Shown here piece after piece: positions 1 to 9,662 of a stretch of DNA of 64,000 bases. The stretch lies in contig JABWCE010000010.1 in NCBI GenBank assembly GCA_013359235.1, forward strand, positions 1-64,000, read 5' to 3'. Origin of the DNA: Bacteroidota bacterium (lineage in GTDB: Bacteria > Bacteroidota > Bacteroidia > NS11-12g > UBA9320). The position numbers and the translations under genes were made by a program. Each line of letters opens with the position of its first letter. Position 1 is the first letter of the stretch. The notes beneath the pieces are model-generated. The model did no database searches. It was given only the letters and a program-made list of their open reading frames with translations, and was not told the origin of the DNA.

Positions 1-300
1 ATTTCGCACCTTATAAAAAATAAAAAATCTAAAGCAATTGATTACATTTTTGAACCGGGAAAAGCTGAAATATTGCAATCACTGATACCGCATGCAATAA
101 AAACTCAATTATTAAAATCAATCTACGATTCATCTGCTTCAGAACATGGTGCAAGAATGGTAGCAATGGATAAGGCAACAGAAAATGCAGGAGAGTTATT
201 AAAATCATTGCGTTTGCAATACAATCAAGCCCGTCAGGCAGCAATCACAACCGAAATTTCTGAAATTGTTGGTGGTGCAGCAGCCATGAGCAATGGTTAA
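1..300 (+). CDS. atpG: ATP synthase F1 subunit gamma, C-terminal part (5' truncated by window edge)
   Basis: Frame is open from base 1; C-terminus ...ARMVAMDKATENAGELLKSLRLQYNQARQAAITTEISEIVGGAAAMSNG is the classic AtpG C-terminal signature. Confidence 0.95.
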   Translation: MSHLIKNKKSKAIDYIFEPGKAEILQSLIPHAIKTQLLKSIYDSSASEHGARMVAMDKATENAGELLKSLRLQYNQARQAAITTEISEIVGGAAAMSNG

Positions 301-314
301 TATTAAATTATTAA

Positions 315-3300
315 TTACACTTCGTTTTCGTCTGTAAGGCTAATTGTTTTATTCTGTGATTTTTCGATATAATACTTGTTAAAATTGCACCATTCACAGT
401 CTTTTTCGCCACACCCCTCATTAAATTTTTGACTTTTTATATTGTTGTAAACATCGCTTATGAGTTTTTCCATAAATGATATTTGCTCATTATTAATAAA
501 GATTTTATTTCTTTCAAAATCTCCGTTTTCTTTAGGTTCTACAAAAATCACTTCACCTTCGGCAACATTGTAATTATTGGTTTTATCAAAGTTTGTCAAT
601 AAATAATAAAATGCAATTTGCCTCCAGTATTTTCCTCCATACATATTTGTATTGTTTCCATTTTTATCAATATTATCAAGCAATGGCGGTTCAAGGTATT
701 TTAACTTCTCTTTAGTAAATTTTCCGGTTTTAAAGTCAACAACTTTTACTGAATTTTTATCAAAAAACTGCATCAAATCTATTTTACCTTTAATAGGAAC
801 ATTGTTTACAACAACATTTCTTATATAACTCTCGGTAACAATATTTTTATTTGCATTCCACTCATCAATAAATGCTATATACAGTTTGGGGAACAGCATT
901 TCACCAAGTTTTGTGAAGTTTTCGTATTCTTTAGATGTAAGATATTCACGGTTTTTATTCATTTCGTTCTTAAAAATTTTAATAAAAAAAGTAGCATCGG
1001 GATATTGTTTAGCTGAGTTTTGAAGCATAGCATCAAAAAACATTTCTAAAGCCTTGTGTACCGAATTGCCAAAAACTAAGTAAATACTTGGTACAACAGG
1101 CAAGTTTAGTACATATTTGTAATAAAACATTACAGGGCATTGAAGATAATCATCCAGATGAGTAGCGCTCAATACGTAGTTTTCGGTAAAAGTATTTAAA
1201 AGCTCAGGTTCTAAAGTTTTAAAACCGGTTTCTGAAATATTATAAGTCAAATTTGCAATAAGAGTATTTGTAACATCATCATTATTATCTTCAAATTTTA
1301 TATTTGGAATATCTTTAAAATGGTTTAATTCTGATATAAACCCTGACTGACTCAAGCCTTTCTGATTTTTTTCAGTTTCAAAATTGTTGTACGATAAATA
1401 TAAATATGATTTTGCTCTTGTACATGCTACATAAAACAATCGGCGGTTTTCTTCAATTGTTGATGTTTGGTCGTCAAAACCCAAAATATCTCTCAAACCC
1501 AGAAAATTTCGTTCTTTATCTTCTTTGTCCCAAATTTCATAATTACATCCTGTGATAAACACCGCTTCAAACTCAAGCCCCTTGCTTGAATGAGCTGTTG
1601 TAAGGCTCACAGCATCTTTTTTTTCAAAAATTTCATTAGTTTCAATTTCAATTTTTTCATTTTCAATTGTATTTAGTAAATTTAAAAAATCAATTAATGA
1701 ATACTGTGGATTTTTATGAAACACATCTTTCAATAAGTTAAAAAAAGTGTTCAAAGCTTCGAGCAAAAATTTCTTGTTTTCAGATTTTAATATGTAAGAT
1801 AATAAACCTCCGCCCGAAATTATTTTTTCGGCAAGCCTTATAACAGGAATATTAAAAGATTGAGTAATCCAAAATTCGAGTTCTTTTGCCAAAGTATTAA
1901 TTTTTTCAATACTTTCGGCAGTTATCATTTGCTCAATTTCCTTGTTATGGTTTATATTGTTTAGGCAATCACGCCACAAAATTTTATTTGTGCTAATGTA
2001 ATAAGCGAGTTTGGCATTATCAGATGAGTTTATAGACCAAAAATCAAAATGTAAAATTTCAAATAAAAAATGTTGTCCGCTGTATGGTCTTATATGTTCA
2101 AGGCTAATGTAATTGAGAATTTTTATAATATTTTTTACTATGTCAACGCTGAAAATATTAACTTTTTTCTTCAAATAAAAGGGAATATTTTTTTTAGCCA
2201 GAATCTTTTGAAACAATTCTGATTCTTTGTTTTTTCGGTAGATAACAGCCATTTCGCCGTAACCAATACCTGTTTTATATAGCCTTTCTATTTCGGAAGT
2301 TACAAAAGCTGCTTCGTAATATTTATTTGTACATTCAATTATTGAAATATTTGCATCTTTCTTAATAAAATTGCTTTTTTCTATTAGGTTTTTCTCATTC
2401 AGCAATCTGGTTTTATTATTTTTTATAAGCAAAGCCGCCGCATTGAGTATTTGCTGCGACGAACGATAGTTTTCGTTCAAAATCACTTTATTCAATGTAT
2501 TTGTGAATTTATTTTCAAAATCAATTAGGTTTTCGAGATTTGCCCCTTGAAATTTGAAAATAGACTGGTCGTCATCGCCAACAATCATCAAGTTTGGCGA
2601 ATCCCAATATGAAGCGAGTAAAAGTGTGAGTTCAAACTGAGTTTTATTATTGTCCTGAAATTCGTCAACCATTATATATTGGTATTTTTCTTGATAGTTA
2701 AGCAATATTTCGGAGTTTGACTTGAAAAGATTTATAACCCAAATAATCATATCATCAATTTCGTAACGACCATTGTTTTCGAGCATTTCGCGATATTGAT
2801 AACATAAATCTGTTGCTGCTTTAAGTTTATTTACTTTTAATTCTTCCTTTTTAAAAGCATTTTCTTTGAAATCGCCTTTATTGTTTTCGCCTGATTTTTT
2901 TTTGAAAAACATCTTTTCATCTGTTTTCAAATTTTCTAAATACTTTTCAGATATATTATATATTGTATTTCGGTCAATATTTTCTTTTTTAAGGTAATTA
3001 TTAAGTTTTATTAAGTTGTTTCGCTCTTTGTAGGGAAATTTATAGTTTTTCAATGGGTTGTCGTCATCCAGTGCATCAAAAATTGAATTGTAATACAAAA
3101 CCTGTTCAAGTTTTGATATTGGTTCGAGATTTTGAACATTTAGTTCGTTTTGATATTCTGTAATAACTTTTTGGCAAAAAGCATGAAAAGTGCTTATTTC
3201 AACACGGTGAGCTGCACTTCCCATAAGTTCAATCAACCTTTTTCTCATTTCCGAAGCTGCAGCATCAGTATAAGTAAGACAAAGAATATTTTCAGGATTC

Positions 3301-3434
3301 AGACCGGTTTTTTCAATTATACTCAAAACCCGATTAGTCAATATCCTTGTTTTGCCTGTACCAGGTCCTGCAATTACCATTAATGGTCCTTCAATAGCTT
3401 CTAAAGCTTCAGTTTGAGCCTTATTAAATATCAT
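315..3434 (-). CDS. UvrD/Rep-type ATP-dependent DNA helicase with C-terminal PD-(D/E)XK nuclease domain
   Basis: Walker A AGPGTGKTRILTNR, VDEFQDNNKTQ, GDDDQSIFKFQGA, ENYRSS, TAHSSKGLEFEAVF, RRLFYVACTRAK; C-terminal GKIDLMQF...VKVVDFKTGK nuclease motif and Cys cluster CGEKDCEWCNF. ORF track start is 3473; the internal ATG at 3434 (MIFNKAQTEAL) looks more likely. Confidence 0.93.
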   Translation of the reverse strand: MIFNKAQTEALEAIEGPLMVIAGPGTGKTRILTNRVLSIIEKTGLNPENILCLTYTDAAASEMRKRLIELMGSAAHRVEISTFHAFCQKVITEYQNELNVQNLEPISKLEQVLYYNSIFDALDDDNPLKNYKFPYKERNNLIKLNNYLKKENIDRNTIYNISEKYLENLKTDEKMFFKKKSGENNKGDFKENAFKKEELKVNKLKAATDLCYQYREMLENNGRYEIDDMIIWVINLFKSNSEILLNYQEKYQYIMVDEFQDNNKTQFELTLLLASYWDSPNLMIVGDDDQSIFKFQGANLENLIDFENKFTNTLNKVILNENYRSSQQILNAAALLIKNNKTRLLNEKNLIEKSNFIKKDANISIIECTNKYYEAAFVTSEIERLYKTGIGYGEMAVIYRKNKESELFQKILAKKNIPFYLKKKVNIFSVDIVKNIIKILNYISLEHIRPYSGQHFLFEILHFDFWSINSSDNAKLAYYISTNKILWRDCLNNINHNKEIEQMITAESIEKINTLAKELEFWITQSFNIPVIRLAEKIISGGGLLSYILKSENKKFLLEALNTFFNLLKDVFHKNPQYSLIDFLNLLNTIENEKIEIETNEIFEKKDAVSLTTAHSSKGLEFEAVFITGCNYEIWDKEDKERNFLGLRDILGFDDQTSTIEENRRLFYVACTRAKSYLYLSYNNFETEKNQKGLSQSGFISELNHFKDIPNIKFEDNNDDVTNTLIANLTYNISETGFKTLEPELLNTFTENYVLSATHLDDYLQCPVMFYYKYVLNLPVVPSIYLVFGNSVHKALEMFFDAMLQNSAKQYPDATFFIKIFKNEMNKNREYLTSKEYENFTKLGEMLFPKLYIAFIDEWNANKNIVTESYIRNVVVNNVPIKGKIDLMQFFDKNSVKVVDFKTGKFTKEKLKYLEPPLLDNIDKNGNNTNMYGGKYWRQIAFYYLLTNFDKTNNYNVAEGEVIFVEPKENGDFERNKIFINNEQISFMEKLISDVYNNIKSQKFNEGCGEKDCEWCNFNKYYIEKSQNKTISLTDENEV

Positions 3435-3606
3435 ATTATTGTCATAATTTTTTTTATTAGTATTAAAAATCAATCATATAGCTTTTTTCTAAATTATTTT
3501 TTAAAAAAATTTGAAACTAATTTTAAGAAAGATGTCAAATATATTGATAGTTTTCTTATGTTTGAAAACTCTAAAAGAATATTTAAAAATTTAATAAAAA
3601 ACGAAT

Positions 3607-6600
3607 ATGTCAAACAAATTTACTTTTAAAAACAATTTATTAGGATTTATCCTAATCTTATTAGGTTTGGCGGCTTCATCAGCTTTTACAGAAACAAAAG
3701 CTCAAGCCCCATACTGTATGGCAAACTCTTACTATGGTTGCTATTACGGTAGTTACTGGTATTTCCCAATCGAAAGATTGAGAATGAAAGATATTTCCGG
3801 TAACATACTTTACGAACACGCTGCTGATGCATGTACTTATGGTACAGGCGGTACACCCGGCTCATCAGGAAACGGGTATTCGCTTATGTCAAGCAAACCA
3901 TCATTCTCGCTTTCAAGTGGTAGTAAGTACACCCTCGAAGCAAGTTCTTCTTATGGTAGTTCTACTTATACATGGTCCTATGCAGTTTATTTTTATGTAT
4001 GGATTGACCTCAACCGAGACAATGTATTTCAATCAAGCGAATTTATGTCAACAGGATGGGCACCAAGTACTTCAGGCGCACCGATGACAGGAGGTAGCTT
4101 AATGGCTAACACATTTACAGTGCCTTGCGGAGTTACTTCAGGTACTAGCAGAATGAGAGTACTATCTTCTTATCAGAATTATCAATTGAATGCTAATGCA
4201 ATGTGCTATTCTTCAAGTTACAGTTGGTATTATGGCGAATGTGAAGATTACACTATTAATCTTGCTAACCCAACAAGCCTTGCAGCAGGTTTTTATATGC
4301 CAAGTTCAGCTTATGAAGGTACACCTGTAAAAATGACTAACAATAATCAAACAGGTTATATTTCGCACGAGTGGGATATTAATGATGATGGTTCAGTTGA
4401 GTATATGACAACAAATGCTACTCATATTTTTAATACACCCGGAAACAATTGTGTTCGCTTAAAAAGCCAAAACTGCTTAGGACGCGATTCTGTATTAAAA
4501 TGTATTAATATTGTTTCTCCATCAAACCCACCGGTTGTAGATTTTGCTTCAAATACAAACGAAGTTGAAAAATTTGGAACCGTTAATTTTATAGATTTAT
4601 CAACGAACGGACCAACTTATTGGAGTTGGTATATGTATGACCCGGCTGACTCGGCAAATACAAGAAATGATGTTGAAATATACAATTCAAATCTTGTAGG
4701 AAATGACCCATATCAAAATGCAAATCCTCCGGTTTTCTTTAATATGACCGGTAACTATACTGTTTGTTTGCAAACATCAAACAGTAAAGGACCATCAAAA
4801 TTATTGTGTAAAGATAAATATGTGAGAGTAACACCTTTCAAAGACAACAATCTTGGAGCTGGTACAGTTCAGCCAATATACGAATCAAATGGAAATTTGA
4901 TTGACGATGGAGGCAGAACAGGTAATTATTCAAATAATAGAGTTGACTATGCTACAATTATTCCATGTGGTGCAAAGAAAATTTCGCTTACTTTCAGCCA
5001 ATTTAAAGTAGCAACAGGTGATATTTTAAGAATTTATGATGGTACTGATGCAACTGGTACTCCTTTACATACAGGAAGCGGTTTTACATTAGGAAATGTT
5101 CCTTCTAAAACTACTCCAATAGTAGCAACATCAGGTGCTATGTATGTATTATTTACAACAAATAGTTCAGGAAATGATTCAGGATTTATTGCATCTTGGA
5201 CAACAGAAAAAGGACCGATAATCGCACCAGTAGCTGATTTTGTTATTCCAGATACATTATACAACCCCAATACTTATACATTTAAAAACACATCATTGAA
5301 TGTATTAGGTAAAACAGATTATGTTTGGGAGATTGAACCAGGTTTTGGAGAAGTAGGTTATTCAAAAGATTTGGATTATTCAATTCAAACTGATAATAAT
5401 TATGATGTAACATTAACTGCAACAACATGTATGGGAACAAGCAGTATAACCAAAAAAGTTGTAGTTGTTACACCTCATACTAAAACAGAGATTGATTTTA
5501 CAGCCGATAACCGTCGCCCCAATACAGGTGATGTTGTAACTATTAAACCATTCTGCCCGATTGCAGGTAAAGCAATGAAAGCTGATAACTTTAAGTGGAA
5601 TTTCTTCCCTTCAACAGTAAGTGTTGTAAATATTGACCCATACACAGGTGTAATACAAATTAAATGTAATGCAAAAGGTAAATACACAGTTTCTTTATGT
5701 GCTTGGAATACTCTTGATTCAGCATCAACTCGCAACTGTGTAATTAAATCAGATTATGTAATTGCAGTAGAGCATTGCACTCCTATTTTGGGTGTTTCTT
5801 CATCAACAGATATTGCTATAAACAATGTAAAATTGACAGATGCTAATAACATTGTTTTGATAGATAATACTTCGTCAAACAATGTTAATGGATACGATGA
5901 TTACACTAATTCAAACTTTTTTGCAAATGTTACATTTGGTGCTACATACAACATTAGTATCAGTAGAAATACTACAGTGAACCCAATGTCACGTAAAGTA
6001 TGGATTGACTGGAACATTGACGGAGATTTTGCTGATGCAGGAGAAGAAGTAGCTTACGAAGCTACTTCAACTTCATCATCTTTTTCAGCTAACTTTACAG
6101 TTCCATCATCTTCAGTAGCTTTTGAAGGTAGAACAAGAATGAGAGTAGGAACAAGTTATAATACAGATCCAAACGAACCATGCGGAGCTTCGAGCGGTGT
6201 AAATAATGCAAACAGACTTGGCGAGTTTGAAGATTATACAGTATTTATTAAAAATGATAATTTAGCACCAACTTTAACATTAAATAATGAAGATACTTTA
6301 TATCTTGAAGTAGGTTCTACATATACTGAATATGGTGCAAAAGCAATTGACCCAACAGAAGGTGATATTAGTTCAAAAATAACAATAACTAGTGATTTGG
6401 ATATGAATTTTACAGGCGTTTATTATATTACTTACAATGTAAAAGATGCTGGTGGAAATCCTGCAATGCCAATAACTAGAGTTGTTTATGTTGTAAAAGA
6501 CCAGACAAGTCCTGTACTTACTCTTAATGGTAGTGATACAGTAAGAATAGAAGTATTTGGTTCTTATACTGAAGATGGTGCAACTGCAATGGATAACAAG

Positions 6601-7758
6601 GATGGTAATCTTACAAACGCAATTGTAATTACAGGAGCAGTTAATACAAACATATTAGGAACTTATATTGTAAAATATTCAGTAAATGACCTGGCTTCTA
6701 ACAATACAACCAAATACAGATATGTGATTGTACAAGATACAAAAAAACCTGTTATTTCAAACAGCGATGCTGATGCAGGAAATGTTGTTAAAGTACAGAT
6801 AGTATCAGTATTTATTGACCGTACAACAGTAACTGATAATTATGACAATCCAACTTTAGTTGTTACTCCAGGTTCTTCTGGTAATGTTGATACACGTTTC
6901 AAAGGTTCATATCCTATGATTTACAACGCAACTGATGGTTCAGGAAATGCTGCTGATACAAAAACTTACACATACATAGTTGATGATTATGTAGGTCCAG
7001 AAATTAATCTTAATACTCTTGACACTGTGATTTGGAGAGTTGGAAATGCTTACACACCAATTCAGGCAAGTGCAAAAGATAATTATTATGACAATTCTCA
7101 AGTTTCAATTACACGTACAAGCAATGTAAACCCATACGTTTTAGGTTTGTATTATGATGAATATACAGCAACTGACGGTTCTCTTAATGTAACTAAACGT
7201 AAGCGTTTTGTAAGAGTTGTTGATGATATTGCTCCAATTATTCATGGTGCTGCTATGAATGTAGGTATTTTCTCTCAGATTGATGCTTCAGAAGGTTTGA
7301 CAATTACTGATAACTACGATGCACCAACCGTTCTTCGTTCAAGACTTCAGGTTATTTTCAACAACCTTAATACTTACGAAGAAGGATTATATACTGTTAC
7401 ATTCAGAGTAACTGACTTGAGTGGAAACATGAGCCAGCCATACGAAAGAAATATTTGGGTTAGCCGTATGTTTAAAACTATCAATAGTGTTAATTCTATT
7501 GATAAAGATCAAAACATTAGCGTTTATCCAAACCCAAGTAATGGTATTGTTAATGTAAGTTACAATTTTGCAACTCCAACTAATATGAACATTAGTGTTT
7601 ACAACTCAACTGGAGCTTTAGTAACTTCTACTAATAATGTATTTGGACAATCAGGTATTCATAATATTGACCTTAGCAATCAGGCAAACGGTTTGTATCA
7701 TGTAAGAATGATGATTGACGGAAAACAAATCACAAGAACAATTTCTTTAAACAAATAA
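3607..7758 (+). CDS. Large secreted multidomain protein: two GEVED-like domains, PKD-like and CUB-like domains, five DUF5011/HYR-like repeats, T9SS type A sorting domain
   Basis: Signal peptide; WIDLNRDNVFQ...GECEDYTINL and WIDWNIDGDFADAGEE...GEFEDYTVFI (GEVED); LRIYDGTDATG (CUB-like); repeated GTYxxxYxVxDxxGN blocks; C-term NISVYPNPSNGIVNVSYNF...ANGLYHVRMMIDGKQITRTISLNK. Confidence 0.9.
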   Translation: MSNKFTFKNNLLGFILILLGLAASSAFTETKAQAPYCMANSYYGCYYGSYWYFPIERLRMKDISGNILYEHAADACTYGTGGTPGSSGNGYSLMSSKPSFSLSSGSKYTLEASSSYGSSTYTWSYAVYFYVWIDLNRDNVFQSSEFMSTGWAPSTSGAPMTGGSLMANTFTVPCGVTSGTSRMRVLSSYQNYQLNANAMCYSSSYSWYYGECEDYTINLANPTSLAAGFYMPSSAYEGTPVKMTNNNQTGYISHEWDINDDGSVEYMTTNATHIFNTPGNNCVRLKSQNCLGRDSVLKCINIVSPSNPPVVDFASNTNEVEKFGTVNFIDLSTNGPTYWSWYMYDPADSANTRNDVEIYNSNLVGNDPYQNANPPVFFNMTGNYTVCLQTSNSKGPSKLLCKDKYVRVTPFKDNNLGAGTVQPIYESNGNLIDDGGRTGNYSNNRVDYATIIPCGAKKISLTFSQFKVATGDILRIYDGTDATGTPLHTGSGFTLGNVPSKTTPIVATSGAMYVLFTTNSSGNDSGFIASWTTEKGPIIAPVADFVIPDTLYNPNTYTFKNTSLNVLGKTDYVWEIEPGFGEVGYSKDLDYSIQTDNNYDVTLTATTCMGTSSITKKVVVVTPHTKTEIDFTADNRRPNTGDVVTIKPFCPIAGKAMKADNFKWNFFPSTVSVVNIDPYTGVIQIKCNAKGKYTVSLCAWNTLDSASTRNCVIKSDYVIAVEHCTPILGVSSSTDIAINNVKLTDANNIVLIDNTSSNNVNGYDDYTNSNFFANVTFGATYNISISRNTTVNPMSRKVWIDWNIDGDFADAGEEVAYEATSTSSSFSANFTVPSSSVAFEGRTRMRVGTSYNTDPNEPCGASSGVNNANRLGEFEDYTVFIKNDNLAPTLTLNNEDTLYLEVGSTYTEYGAKAIDPTEGDISSKITITSDLDMNFTGVYYITYNVKDAGGNPAMPITRVVYVVKDQTSPVLTLNGSDTVRIEVFGSYTEDGATAMDNKDGNLTNAIVITGAVNTNILGTYIVKYSVNDLASNNTTKYRYVIVQDTKKPVISNSDADAGNVVKVQIVSVFIDRTTVTDNYDNPTLVVTPGSSGNVDTRFKGSYPMIYNATDGSGNAADTKTYTYIVDDYVGPEINLNTLDTVIWRVGNAYTPIQASAKDNYYDNSQVSITRTSNVNPYVLGLYYDEYTATDGSLNVTKRKRFVRVVDDIAPIIHGAAMNVGIFSQIDASEGLTITDNYDAPTVLRSRLQVIFNNLNTYEEGLYTVTFRVTDLSGNMSQPYERNIWVSRMFKTINSVNSIDKDQNISVYPNPSNGIVNVSYNFATPTNMNISVYNSTGALVTSTNNVFGQSGIHNIDLSNQANGLYHVRMMIDGKQITRTISLNK
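6262..7470 (+). repeat. Five tandem DUF5011/HYR-like domain repeats inside the 1383-aa secreted protein (protein-level repeat)
   Basis: Five ~80-aa units, each starting with a PxLTLN/PxI-like segment and ending with G-Y-x-x-x-Y-x-x-x-D-x-x-x-N...VVKD/VVDD. Confidence 0.75.
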
Positions 7759-7777
7759 AAAAGAGATATTTTCAATT

Positions 7778-7812
7778 AAAAAAAGGGGTTCAATTTATGA
7801 ACCCCTTTTTTT
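7778..7812 (+). terminator. Rho-independent terminator after the large T9SS protein
   Basis: AAAAAAAGGGGTTCA-ATTTA-TGAACCCCTTTTTTT, perfect hairpin with T tract. Confidence 0.9.
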
Positions 7813-7875
7813 ATTAATTTTGATATCTTATTATGCAACCTTTTTCATTTTAAAAGTCTATAAATACTGTAAACA

Positions 7876-8448
7876 TTGGACAAATCCAAGATTTATGAAA
7901 TTATTGAAGGATGTAAAAAGAATGACCGCAATTGCCAAAAACTGTTGTTCGAATTTTATTCAAAAAAAATGATGGGTGTTTGCCAAAGATATTGCAACAA
8001 TAGTGAAATAGCCAGAGACTTGGTACATGATGGTTTTATAAAGGTTTTTACCAAAATTTCAAGTTTTAAAGGTGATAGTTCTCTTGAAACATGGATGACA
8101 AGAATTTTTATTAATACATGTCTTTCTCACCTTAAAAAAACTGAAAACCGACAAGTGTTTATGGATATTGATGAGAATATCCATTCAATAAAAGATGATA
8201 ATGAAAATAAAGATGAAAATGAATTTGCAGTAATGATTAAGAATATGCCGGTTTCAAAAATATTTGATTATATAAATTCATTACCCGAAAAATATAAAAT
8301 TATTCTTAACATGTATTCAGTTGATGGATTTTCACATAAGCAAATATCCGAAACTCTAGGTATTCAGATAGGTTCTTCAAAAAGCCGTTTGAGCAGAGCA
8401 AGAACTATGCTTATTGATAAAATTAAACATAACGAAAGCAAAAATTGA
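7876..8448 (+). CDS. RNA polymerase sigma factor, ECF subfamily (sigma-70 family)
   Basis: DLVHDGFIKVFTKISSFKGDSSLETWMTRIFINTCLSHLKK (region 2) and LPEKYKIILNMYSVDGFSHKQISETLGIQIGSSKSRLSRAR (region 4). Starts with TTG. Confidence 0.93.
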   Translation: MDKSKIYEIIEGCKKNDRNCQKLLFEFYSKKMMGVCQRYCNNSEIARDLVHDGFIKVFTKISSFKGDSSLETWMTRIFINTCLSHLKKTENRQVFMDIDENIHSIKDDNENKDENEFAVMIKNMPVSKIFDYINSLPEKYKIILNMYSVDGFSHKQISETLGIQIGSSKSRLSRARTMLIDKIKHNESKN

Positions 8449-9662
8449 GCAAAGGGGATTTAAATATTGATAATATTTTAAAAGACAGATTGTCGTCTTT
8501 TGAAGGTAAAATCCCTTTATCTGACTGGAATATTATTGAAAAAAAGCTAAACCGAAGAAAACGAATTTTTATCTTTTATTGGTCGTCAATTACCCTATTA
8601 TTATTAATCGGAAGTTTTGTTTTATATAATTCAGCAACCAAAAATTATAAAGAATATAATTTGAAAACTGAAAATTTGAGAACATTTAAAAAGCCTATAG
8701 AAAAAAATACTTTGAATAAAGAAATTGAAAACAAAATTGTATTAAAATATCCCAAAACGGAAAAAAACAATAAAAATAGCAATTTAAATAGTATTGCCAC
8801 AGAAACATATAACAGTAATGAACAAAAATCGAATATTGGTATTGAGTATATTCAATTGGATTTAATATCAAAATTTGTTTCAGATTTATACAATTTTAAT
8901 ATGTCATCAATAGAAAAGTCGAAAATATTAAACTTAAACAAACCTATTTACAATTCAAATAAATCAAATTGCAAATTTTCAATAGAAATAGGTGTAAATT
9001 TTTCACCATCAATTGGTATGGAAGCAATTAAAGAAAATGCAAAGATGAATAAATTCATAAATCATTCGTATTTTAATGCAATTGCCGGTAGTTCTTCATT
9101 TGGTAACGGTATGAATAATGGGCTAAATATGCAGATTAATTATAACAAAAAATGGTTTATTAGTTCAGGAATAAACTTTAAAGAATACAGTGTTTATCAT
9201 TCATTTGATTACACAATTTCAGAATTTCCTAATGTAGATATACTTCAAGGTATATTAAAATATCTACCCAAATCGCCCGAAAATGTGAAATATGAAGGCA
9301 AGGGATTGTTAAAATTTATCAATATTCCATTATTATTTGGGTATCGTCATTATTTTACACCAAGTTTGGGAATAGAAAGCAAAACTGGTATAAATCTATC
9401 AAAATTCAGTACAGGACAAGGAAAATCAGTAAATCCAACATATCTGCATTTAGAAGATTATTCAAGAGAAAACATCAGAAACTGGTCAAAAGGTTATACA
9501 TTATCAACCGGAATTTTTTATAAGTCAAAAAGAAATTTTATTTTTACACTCGAGCCAAATTATTCGTCAATGATAGGTTCGGCATACAAAAAAAGTTATC
9601 CCGTAAAAAACAGATTATACAATTATGGATTGAACTTTAATATAAACTATATAATTAAATGA
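8445..9662 (+). CDS. Single-TM protein with C-terminal outer-membrane beta-barrel-like domain; putative anti-sigma/transducer partner of the ECF sigma
   Basis: Overlaps the sigma stop by 4 nt (TTGA). ~40-aa polar N-terminus, TM IFIFYWSSITLLLLIGSFVLY, low-complexity linker, then alternating beta strands (FSIEIGVNFSPSIGM...WFISSGINFKEYS...GLNFNINYIIK). Confidence 0.65.
   Translation: MSKGDLNIDNILKDRLSSFEGKIPLSDWNIIEKKLNRRKRIFIFYWSSITLLLLIGSFVLYNSATKNYKEYNLKTENLRTFKKPIEKNTLNKEIENKIVLKYPKTEKNNKNSNLNSIATETYNSNEQKSNIGIEYIQLDLISKFVSDLYNFNMSSIEKSKILNLNKPIYNSNKSNCKFSIEIGVNFSPSIGMEAIKENAKMNKFINHSYFNAIAGSSSFGNGMNNGLNMQINYNKKWFISSGINFKEYSVYHSFDYTISEFPNVDILQGILKYLPKSPENVKYEGKGLLKFINIPLLFGYRHYFTPSLGIESKTGINLSKFSTGQGKSVNPTYLHLEDYSRENIRNWSKGYTLSTGIFYKSKRNFIFTLEPNYSSMIGSAYKKSYPVKNRLYNYGLNFNINYIIK

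Noticed and set aside
5034-5735. Antisense ORFs (78 aa, 86 aa) within the large secreted protein
   Set aside because: Shadow ORFs opposite a strongly supported CDS; no recognisable domain or signal.
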